From JAUIIK01 sp963709995 (GTDB lineage Bacteria > Chloroflexota > Chloroflexia > Thermomicrobiales > CFX8), in contig CAVPYN010000017.1 in assembly GCA_963709995.1 (NCBI GenBank), positions 186,001-250,000 on the forward strand: DNA of 64,000 nt, read 5' to 3'. Position numbers and translations under genes: made by a program. The notes below the pieces were generated by a model that saw only the letters and a list, made by a program, of their open reading frames with translations, did no database searches and was not told where the DNA came from. Below are positions 46,607 to 53,410 of the stretch, piece after piece (the stretch's first letter is position 1; each line of letters begins with the position of its first letter).

Positions 46607-47866
46607 CTATTCCCTGAAGATGTTCTCATTACCGTCGAGCCAGGCGCGAATGTTCGGTTCCGCGGCAAGGATCGCAAGCGCGCTCTGGGAATCGGCGATC
46701 TCCCCGCGCCGCGCCATGTCGACTGCCAGGTCAAGAGGCACGGTCAGTGACGCTAGCAGTTCAGTTGTTTCCAGTTCAGCGTCGCCACAAGAAATCCCGA
46801 GCGCAACATAGACATGGCCCTGATGGGTTGTGTGAGCCGATGCCGGGAAGAAGCTAGCTACCCGGGTCAGGCGCTCCGCGACACAACCAGTTTCCTCCCG
46901 CAGTTCACGACGGGCGATCTCCTCAGGATCGCCATCGCCCCCACCCGCTGGAACCTCAAGAATGATCTCGCCAATCGGATGGCGATACTGCCGAACGAGG
47001 ACGACCCGGCCTTCGGTCGTGACCGGGACGATCCAGACTGCCTGCCCGGTCTCCAGATACGCATAGTCAATGAGGTCGCCGCGATGCGTCGCGAGCCGAT
47101 CTTCAACCAGAGTTCGCCAGGGCGTAGCGTAGACTACTGTTCGCGCTTCAACATGCCAGGGCGACTGTGTCCGCAGATCACGCCCTGACAGCTTGAAGTC
47201 TCGCAGGGCTGCACGACTGGCTGCCGCACCGAGCGCCACGTTAGTCGAGAGATCGAGCGCTAGACGCTCCAAATCCTCGATTCCATCAATGTCGTACCAC
47301 TCGGGCAGAATCGTTACCTGCAATCCGCAGGACGACGCGCGGCCCGTCACCTGAGCACAGACTCGATTGCTTCCCCAGTCAATTCCAGCAAAGAGATCGG
47401 GATAATCGCCGTTTGTCGCCAGCATATAGAACCCGCCATCGGACGAAGGGCCAATTGCGATGCCGTCTGCGGCCGTCTCCACCGCTTCAAACGCTTGCAT
47501 GATGATGGCTTCGGGCACCCCGGGAGAATCCGCTCCGAGCAGGGCCGCCACGGGCGAGTCCTGAAGCATGCGCCTCAACGCTGCTGGCAGGATCGCGTCG
47601 TAGCCCTGGCCTTGATCGGGCAACAGGCGCACGCCCGGCAGGCAAAGTCTCTCGATCGTCCCGAAGGGATCATTCCGAGGATGAAACACCGTAACGGCTG
47701 TCTCCGGAATCGCGCTCGCGGCCACCAGCACGTCACGCAGAAACGCCGCGTAGAGCGTCGCGGCGGCTTCGCTGCCGATAGCTCCCGCGAGACGTGACTT
47801 GACGTTGCCAGGCACGGGCGCTCTGGTAACGACGCCAATCGCCCGGCAAGGGCTACCAGACGGCAT
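46607..47866 (-). CDS. Fusion of DUF2064 glycosyltransferase-like domain and Nudix (ADP-ribose pyrophosphatase-like) domain
   Basis: 419 aa. Residues 1-210 are a DUF2064/TIGR04282-type GT-A fold (GVVTRAPVPGNVKSRLAGAI, VAALLGADSPGVPEAIIM, GIAIGPSSDGGFYMLATN), a nucleotide-sugar-like transferase family. Residues about 230-419 are a Nudix hydrolase of the ADP-ribose pyrophosphatase type (VVLVRQYRHPIGEIILEVPA, ARRELREETGCVAERL, HTTHQGHVYVALGIS). I know the two domains only as separate genes; a sequencing read-through cannot be excluded, but the frame is continuous and the linker is natural. Coupling would suit hydrolysis of a sugar-nucleotide. It overlaps the end of the M19 gene by 14 bases. Confidence 0.82.
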   Translation of the reverse strand: MPSGSPCRAIGVVTRAPVPGNVKSRLAGAIGSEAAATLYAAFLRDVLVAASAIPETAVTVFHPRNDPFGTIERLCLPGVRLLPDQGQGYDAILPAALRRMLQDSPVAALLGADSPGVPEAIIMQAFEAVETAADGIAIGPSSDGGFYMLATNGDYPDLFAGIDWGSNRVCAQVTGRASSCGLQVTILPEWYDIDGIEDLERLALDLSTNVALGAAASRAALRDFKLSGRDLRTQSPWHVEARTVVYATPWRTLVEDRLATHRGDLIDYAYLETGQAVWIVPVTTEGRVVLVRQYRHPIGEIILEVPAGGGDGDPEEIARRELREETGCVAERLTRVASFFPASAHTTHQGHVYVALGISCGDAELETTELLASLTVPLDLAVDMARRGEIADSQSALAILAAEPNIRAWLDGNENIFRE

Positions 47867-48938
47867 CGAAGATGCGCAGGTAGTTAGCGCCGAGGACTTT
47901 GACTATCGTCTCCTCGTCATAGCCACGCCGGAGCATTGTCTCGGTGAGCACGGGAAGCTGGCCAATATGGTGGAGATCACGCGGGGCGCGATCGAACCCA
48001 TAGAAGTCCGATCCGATTCCAGCGTGGTCAGGGCCGGTCTGGGCTATTATCGCGTCGATCTCATCAACAAGCGTCATCGCGTCCGGCTGTCCCCAGAAGA
48101 CAACGCCGATCAGTCCCCCGTTGGCGGCTATCGCCTGCGCCTTCGTCATGCCGTACGTCGGGAAGACATGGTCGAACGCCACGCGGTACGCGGGATCCAC
48201 CTGCAGCAGGCTTGTGTGCGAGAGAAGGAGTGGACCGGGAACGCGCTCAATGATATCCCAGAATGACTCGTCCGAAATATGGGCGAGGTCGATGACGATC
48301 CGATTCTTGCTCAGCCGCTCCACCGCTTGGATGCCGGAATTGGTCAGTCCGCCGGTCGTGCGCCCGAGCTGCGTGCCGTCCGCCAGCAGATTGCGCCTGC
48401 TGTGAGTCAGCGTCGCCATCTTCAACCCGAGTTCGGCAAAGATGTCGATCAGCTCCAAGCTGTGCTGAAAGGGCTCAGCACCCTCCATCGTCAGAATATA
48501 GGCCACTTTTCCCTCGGCTTTGGCCCGGTGGATATCCGCCGTCGACCTGGCCAGCAGGCAGCGCTCGGGATGTTCCGCGATCGCGCGATTGAGCGCGGCA
48601 ATCATTTCGAGACTGATTGTGAGGGCAGTATCGAGCCGGTCATCGGGGATGTAGATGGCAACACATTGCGCCGTCACCCCGCCCTGTTCCAGCAATGGCA
48701 ATTCGTACTGGCCAGCCGGCGCTGTCAATTGGGCGAGAGCGTCGAGCTGGTAACTGTAGTTGGCGCTATGGGCGACGCGTTGCTTGCGTGCGATGGTCTC
48801 CCACCGTTCCCGCTCGGCGCCCGGCCAGGGATCGACGAGCGAGGTAATCCCATCGACAACCGGAAGCAGGATGTCGCTGTGACCATCAATCACGATTGCC
48901 TGGCGGTGAATCTCCCGAGCGTGCTCCGAAATCTCCAA
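47853..48938 (-). CDS. M19 membrane dipeptidase family peptidase
   Basis: Zinc-dependent dipeptidase of the amidohydrolase fold, 361 aa. The metal residues are visible: H20-x-D22 in IVIDGHSDILLPV, Glu in VAYILTMEGAEPF, and His segments in ATLTHSRRNLLADG and DLAHISDESFWDII (a Glu-rich signature). GSDFYGFDRAPRDL carries the terminal Asp. It likely cleaves dipeptides or is related to creatinine- or D-amino-acid-type members. ATG 48938 follows a promoter-like gap. It is upstream of the DUF2064-Nudix gene in the same operon (overlap of 14 bases). Confidence 0.88.
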   Translation of the reverse strand: MEISEHAREIHRQAIVIDGHSDILLPVVDGITSLVDPWPGAERERWETIARKQRVAHSANYSYQLDALAQLTAPAGQYELPLLEQGGVTAQCVAIYIPDDRLDTALTISLEMIAALNRAIAEHPERCLLARSTADIHRAKAEGKVAYILTMEGAEPFQHSLELIDIFAELGLKMATLTHSRRNLLADGTQLGRTTGGLTNSGIQAVERLSKNRIVIDLAHISDESFWDIIERVPGPLLLSHTSLLQVDPAYRVAFDHVFPTYGMTKAQAIAANGGLIGVVFWGQPDAMTLVDEIDAIIAQTGPDHAGIGSDFYGFDRAPRDLHHIGQLPVLTETMLRRGYDEETIVKVLGANYLRIFDAVW

Positions 48939-49200
48939 TTGGCCAGCCCTCTCAGATCATGTGACCGGAGTCGTAGCCTGAAAGTGTAAGAAGTTCTCCG
49001 CTCACCGGTCATAGCCACAAGAGAGGTCGCATAGCGAGTCATAGGAGGATACGATGACACTCTCAATAGGACCGGCCGCACGATTGATGCTTCTGGCGAT
49101 CATCGTTCACTACTGCTCGTGGACGTGCTTACCCCGGCGGGGGCGAGCGCGAATATAACCGGCGGGGTCGAACGATGCGTCGATCGTTGGCGCATCCGAG

Positions 49201-49458
49201 ATGCCCGATCCTACAGATTATAGCCGCAACTCCGACTGCTCGCAACTTGTATCCGTCAAGGGCGATCACCACCAGAGGCCGTCGTGGGAAGATCAGGCGA
49301 AAGAGTTTCGAGCGAGCAGCCGGGAAGCACATCAAGGCCGAGAATCCAGGTTCGGCCGCGACCGCCTATCGGCAGGCAGCCTGCCATTGGAAATGCGCAG
49401 GGGAACTCGACAAGCCGCCGAAGCTGCCCTTGACAAAGCTGAGGAGCAGCACGAATGA
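49201..49458 (+). CDS. Small TPR-like helical protein (two compensating frameshifts)
   Basis: The open frame from ATG 49201 to 49458 is poor in the middle, but a second frame supplies a fine helical stretch. The inferred product, about 85 aa, reads PSWEDQAKEFERAAGKHIKA, ENPGSAATAYRQAA, HWKCAGELDKAAEAALDKAE, EQHE, with two amphipathic helices in TPR-like style. It needs one T fewer in TTT at 49307-49309 and one base more near 49411-49414. Both ends are in the same frame. Function is unknown. The gene lies between the M19 gene (divergent) and a terminator-like hairpin. Confidence 0.55.
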   Translation: MPDPTDYSRNSDCSQLVSVKGDHHQRPSWEDQAKEFRASSREAHQGRESRFGRDRLSAGSLPLEMRRGTRQAAEAALDKAEEQHE

Positions 49459-49537
49459 GTCGGGCCAGCCAAGGCCAAGTAGGCCGGGAACTGAGCCCCC
49501 GTTCATCCAGTCCGTGTTCAGCGTGATGCTAGCGGGA

Positions 49538-49566
49538 GAGAAGGGCGCCGATACGGCGCCCTTCTC
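49538..49566. terminator. Hairpin between convergent genes
   Basis: GAGAAGGGCGCCG (49538-49550) and CGGCGCCCTTCTC (49554-49566) are perfect 13-base-pair arms around a 3-base loop, ATA. No long T run follows on either side. Its place between two convergent genes suggests a bidirectional terminator. Confidence 0.7.
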
Positions 49567-49586
49567 GTTGAGCGAGAGGGTGAAGG

Positions 49587-50657
49587 CTACTGGTAAATGA
49601 CGACCACCGGCGGCGGGTTGAGCGTAAGCAGGGTCGCTGGATCAAGCAGTGGGTCGTCCTGATTGAAGAAGAGCTTGATGCCGCCATACTGGATCAACTC
49701 GTCGGTGACGTAAAGCTGGTAGCCATTGAATTTGTTGTTGGGCTACCGAAGCCGTCCATGTCGACGACGACGTCAACACCTGGTTTTGGCACGATGACGT
49801 GCTTTTCGTAGATCATCTCTTCTTCGAACTGGTGGACAATCAGGATCTTGTTCGGGATATCGTTCTCGGCGACGATCTGCGACAACATGTCGATCGCCGT
49901 CTGCACCTGATAGCCGCTGATCTCACCGATCAACGATCCAGGCACTCGGTCGGGGCGCGGAATGTCGTTCGCTGTCGTGGCGAACTCCGGATCGAGCGCG
50001 ACGTGGACGTTCGGTAGCGCCAGCCAGTGACGAACACGATTGATCTCGTTTTCGATCGTGTTGTGGCCAATCTGAAGGTCAAGGATGACGATCATGTCGT
50101 TGGCGGTTGCGAAATCGACATATTCGCCGATCCACTCGTCACCGGTGTAGAGCAGGTAGGTTCCGTCGTCGCCGGGGTTCGGCTGGGCGACGGTCGCGAT
50201 GAGTTCGAAGGCGAGTTTGTTCGGTGTGTGCGGGTCAACGGCCAGGAATTCGGCTTCGTGCTGTCGAACCCGGATCAAGCAACTCCTTCTTGCGCGCCAG
50301 CGCCGAGGATGCCCATCGTTGGCGTGCTTGGATGACCGTAGTAGGAAATAATGCGGTGTCCCGGGAGCAGACTCTCGCTGCTTGGCGCCGGCGTAGGATC
50401 AATGACCGCCGTTGGCGGCGGTCGCTCGTCGAAGGGACTTCGCCTGGCGTTGTCTGCGCTTGCTGGACGGGGTCTGGGGTTGACGCGACTCCGGCACTTC
50501 CGGCGTCGCCGGGCGCCGTCGCCCCTGCAACCTCTTGCAAGACCGGCGTCGTCGCAGCTTGCTGATCGCCTGCTTCGATGCCGCCACCAGCATCAGCCTC
50601 ATCGTCACCGCCACGGCAGGCAGCAAACAACAAGGTGACTAGGAGCAATATTGACAA
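49587..50657 (-). CDS. Secreted lipoprotein of unknown function (four frameshifts)
   Basis: Inferred to be about 355 aa. The N-terminus is a lipoprotein signal with lipobox LLFAAC (ISILLLVTLLFAAC), followed by an acidic, low-complexity linker. The main domain is spread over frames: SLLPGHRIISYYGHPSTPTM, LARKKELL, VRQHEAEFLAVDPHTPNKLA, FELIATVAQPNP, YLLYTGDEWIGEYVDFATAN, VALDPEFATT, KILIVHQFEEEMIYEK, VVVDMDGFG and NGYQLYVTDELIQYG, ending LNPPPVVVIYQ. Alternating strand-helix order suggests a TIM-barrel-type fold, but the family is unknown to me. Breaks lie near 50436, 50309, 50280 and 49740. It is either a dying gene or a badly read region. Confidence 0.6.
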
Positions 50658-50817
50658 GACTCTGATATGTTGATCCTCGTACTCATTTCGCGAATCGTAC
50701 CGAAACAGATAACCAGGCGTACAATCACCGGCTTGTGATAACGGTCACTCTGGTAGACTGACCGACGGAAATTCCGGGATTTCGACAGGCAATTCGCGAG
50801 AAAGGGCCCACAATCCG

Positions 50818-51450
50818 TTGGAATTCTTGCACGACGCAACCGACTGGATGCTCAATTGGGCAGGTTCTCCGTGGGCCCCGTTTGCTCTGGTGCTCTTCGC
50901 CTTCTGGGAATCCAGCTTCTTTCCGATCCCCCCTGACCCGCTCCTGATTGCGATGGCCGTCGCCAGGCCGGAGTTCGGGTTGATCTACGCGGCGATGGCC
51001 ACGGCTGCGTCGGTTGCTGGCGCGGCGTTGGGCTACTGGATCGGACGAAAGGGTGGCGCGCCGATCGTCGAGCGGCTTTTCAGACCGGATAAGATTCTCA
51101 TGGCCCGCAGGCTCTTCCAACGCTACGACGTCTGGGCGGTCACGGCGGCGGCGTTCACCCCGATCCCGTTCAAGATCTTTACGATAACGGCCGGGGTCGC
51201 GGAACTCAACTTCAAGCGCTTCATGATCGCGTCTCTGATCGGGCGCGGCAGCCGATTCTTCATCATCGGAGGATTGGTGACGATCTTCGGCGAGACGATT
51301 GAGAACTGGATCGATCAGTACTTTGAACTCTTCACCATCGGATTCCTCGTACTGCTCGTCCTCGGGTTCCTGACTATTCGCTATGTCGGCCACTACCTTG
51401 CCCGCCGCGAAGGCATCGACAAAATCACCGAGGCCCAGGCGATCGACTGA
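50818..51450 (+). CDS. VTT/DedA-family (YqaA-type) membrane protein
   Basis: 210 aa, TTG start at 50818. Five to six helices and the VTT core are visible: FALVLFAFWESSFFPIPPDP, YAAMATAASVAGAALGYWIG, FTPIPFKIFTITAGVAEL and GRGSRFFIIGGLVTIFGE. FFPIPPD and the FTPIPFK motif, with the conserved Gly and Arg, mark the YqaA/SNARE-associated branch. These proteins are thought to move phospholipids or other lipids across membranes. The last codon overlaps the start of the next gene (TGATG), so both lie on one message. Confidence 0.87.
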   Translation: MEFLHDATDWMLNWAGSPWAPFALVLFAFWESSFFPIPPDPLLIAMAVARPEFGLIYAAMATAASVAGAALGYWIGRKGGAPIVERLFRPDKILMARRLFQRYDVWAVTAAAFTPIPFKIFTITAGVAELNFKRFMIASLIGRGSRFFIIGGLVTIFGETIENWIDQYFELFTIGFLVLLVLGFLTIRYVGHYLARREGIDKITEAQAID

Positions 51451-52646
51451 TGGCCGCTTCTGGCGACGGGACACGCTACGTCCACGCGGGTGAAGATGTC
51501 CACATCGAACCCTCGGCAACGGCTCCGCTCGCGCCGCCGATCTTCCAGACGACCGTTTATCGCTACGACGACACGAGCCAGATCGACCGCATACACGCCG
51601 GGGAGGACTCCGGCTATATCTACGGTCGATACGGTCTGCCCAATTCTCGCGCGCTCGAACAAGCACTTGCAGAGCTTGAAGGAGCCGCGGCGGGGCTGGC
51701 GACGACAAGCGCGACAAGCGGCATCCTGGCGACGCTTCTCGCCATGACCGAGTCGGGAAGCCGGCTAGTGGCCGGGCACAACACCTACGGCGGCACACGC
51801 GGCCTGCTCGACGCCGAACTTTCCCGGTTTGGCGTGGTCACGACCTACGTCGACCTCGGTGACCTCGATCAGGTCGCAAGCGCGCTGTCGACCGACCCCG
51901 CGCCCTGCCTTCTCTGGGCCGACACAATCTCGAATCCAACGCTGCTCACCAACGACATCCCGGCGCTTGCCAGCCTGTCAAATACAGCGAATCTGCCCTT
52001 GATCGTCGACAACACATTCGCGACACCGTTGCACTTCAACCCGCTCAAACATGGCGCAACGCTGGTCATCCACTCTGGAACGAAGTTCATCGGCGGGCAC
52101 AACGACGTCACCAGCGGCGCCGTGCTTGGTCCATCCAGCCTGATCGAGAGAATTCGGCGCACCGCTATCCTGACCGGCGCCGTCGTAACTCCGTTTGACG
52201 CCTGGCTCTCGCTGCGCGGCTTGCGCACCATGGAGCTTCGCCTTTCCCGGTCTTCCGCGACCGCGCTCGCCATCGCCGAAGCGCTCGACGGCGTGGATGG
52301 GGTCGAACGGGTCTACTACCCTGGGCTCGCTAGCGATCCGCGTCATGCCGTCGCCCGGAGAATGCTCAAGAACGGCTATGGCAGCCTGATTTCGATCGAC
52401 TTCGGCGACGAAGCAACGGCCCGCGCGGTTGTTGACGGTCTGAAGCTCGTCCAGATCGCGGAGACCCTTGGCGGCCTGATGACGACCGCAGTCTTACCAG
52501 CGGTGAACTACTATCGTCATCTCGACGCTGCCGGGCTTGCCAGCATCGGCGTGAGCCCCGGTCTGGTGCGCTTCTCGATCGGCATTGAATCACTGGATGA
52601 TCTCATCGCGGACCTCCTGCAAGCGACGTCCCGGGTCGCGGCTTAG
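51450..52646 (+). CDS. Cys/Met metabolism PLP-dependent enzyme (cystathionine gamma-synthase / beta-lyase type)
   Basis: 398 aa. The PLP-binding Lys212 lies in VIHSGTKFIGGHNDVTSG, and the family markers YGRYGLPNSRALEQAL, DNTFATPLHFNPLKHGA and LGGLMTTAVLPAVNYYRHLD are present. The YGxxxNP-type region is altered to YGLPNS. The family contains cystathionine gamma-synthase, beta- and gamma-lyase and O-acetylhomoserine sulfhydrylase, which cannot be told apart by eye. It probably belongs to transsulfuration. It overlaps the VTT gene at its start by one base. Confidence 0.85.
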   Translation: MAASGDGTRYVHAGEDVHIEPSATAPLAPPIFQTTVYRYDDTSQIDRIHAGEDSGYIYGRYGLPNSRALEQALAELEGAAAGLATTSATSGILATLLAMTESGSRLVAGHNTYGGTRGLLDAELSRFGVVTTYVDLGDLDQVASALSTDPAPCLLWADTISNPTLLTNDIPALASLSNTANLPLIVDNTFATPLHFNPLKHGATLVIHSGTKFIGGHNDVTSGAVLGPSSLIERIRRTAILTGAVVTPFDAWLSLRGLRTMELRLSRSSATALAIAEALDGVDGVERVYYPGLASDPRHAVARRMLKNGYGSLISIDFGDEATARAVVDGLKLVQIAETLGGLMTTAVLPAVNYYRHLDAAGLASIGVSPGLVRFSIGIESLDDLIADLLQATSRVAA

Positions 52647-52718
52647 ACTGCCTGTAGAAATCGCACGATCACTTATGCAGTTCGTAGGACTATTCCTGCT
52701 ATCTATGAGTGCTATTCC

Positions 52719-52747
52719 TTGACACATATAGACTCATATGTTATTCT
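52719..52747 (+). promoter_or_regulatory. Sigma70-type promoter of hsp20, with an inverted repeat
   Basis: TTGACA at 52719-52724 and TATTCT at 52742-52747, spaced by 17 bases, form a nearly ideal -35/-10 pair 103 bases before the hsp20 start. TATGAGT upstream of the -35 and ACTCATA in the spacer form 7-base inverted arms that could be an operator. Confidence 0.65.
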
Positions 52748-52849
52748 CAACGCGTAAGAGAGTATGAGCCGTTCCGGTGGCAAGGTTCGAGCCGCGACAC
52801 CGCACCGGCGAGAGGCAAAAGATAGTTACTATCGACTGGAGGGACATTT

Positions 52850-53335
52850 ATGGTTGTTCGACGGGTCAGCCCGATGACCGATTTCGCGTATCTCTTTGAT
52901 CAGATGGATCGAATGGCCCAGGAAGCGATCGCAGGCAGCGCTCGCGCCCGTGTGGCGACGCTCCCGGTTGATGTTTTCGACAAGGGCGAGGAACTTATCG
53001 TTCAGGCATTCGTCCCGGGCATCCACGCCGATTCGCTCGACATCACGGTCGATGACGGCGTTCTGACGATCGCTGGCACCTTCCCGGATCTCTATTCGAG
53101 TGACGAGTCCGGAAACTGGTCCTGGTACACCAGGGAATTGCGGAGCGGGTCATTCCAGCGCAGCTTCAACCTGCCCTACAAGATTGATCTGGAAAGCGTC
53201 TCCGCCTCGGTTGAAGACGGCATTCTGAAGCTCACGATGCCGAAAGCGCCCGAAGCGAAGCCACGACGCATCCAGGTCGGCGGCGGCACGACCGAAGTGC
53301 ATCAGGTCGAAGCCAGCACGACCAGCGACAACTAG
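52850..53335 (+). CDS. Hsp20/alpha-crystallin small heat-shock protein
   Basis: ATP-independent holdase chaperone, 161 aa. The alpha-crystallin domain runs from about residue 42 (VATLPVDVFDKGEELIVQAF) through GIHADSLDITVDDGVLTIAG to ASVEDGILKLTMPKAPEAKP, with the conserved A-x-x-x-G-[IV]-L near GILKLTM. The N-terminal arm is hydrophobic (FAYLFDQMDRMAQEAI). ATG 52850 has GGAGGG 8 bases upstream, a strong promoter lies at 52719, and a perfect palindrome follows the gene. Confidence 0.93.
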   Translation: MVVRRVSPMTDFAYLFDQMDRMAQEAIAGSARARVATLPVDVFDKGEELIVQAFVPGIHADSLDITVDDGVLTIAGTFPDLYSSDESGNWSWYTRELRSGSFQRSFNLPYKIDLESVSASVEDGILKLTMPKAPEAKPRRIQVGGGTTEVHQVEASTTSDN

Positions 53336-53354
53336 TTTCACCCATCACGAACTC

Positions 53355-53388
53355 AGAGAGCCAGGCGGGGATCCCCGCCTGGCTCTCT
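53355..53388. terminator. 34-base perfect palindrome, bidirectional terminator
   Basis: Perfect palindrome of 34 bases, with 17-base arms running from AGAGAGCCAGG (53355) to CCTGGCTCTCT (53388) and the axis between 53371 and 53372. It lies between the convergent hsp20 and protease genes, and would form a stable RNA hairpin on either strand, although no strong T tract follows. Confidence 0.75.
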
Positions 53389-53410
53389 GTCTCATAATCC
53401 CAAAACGTCC

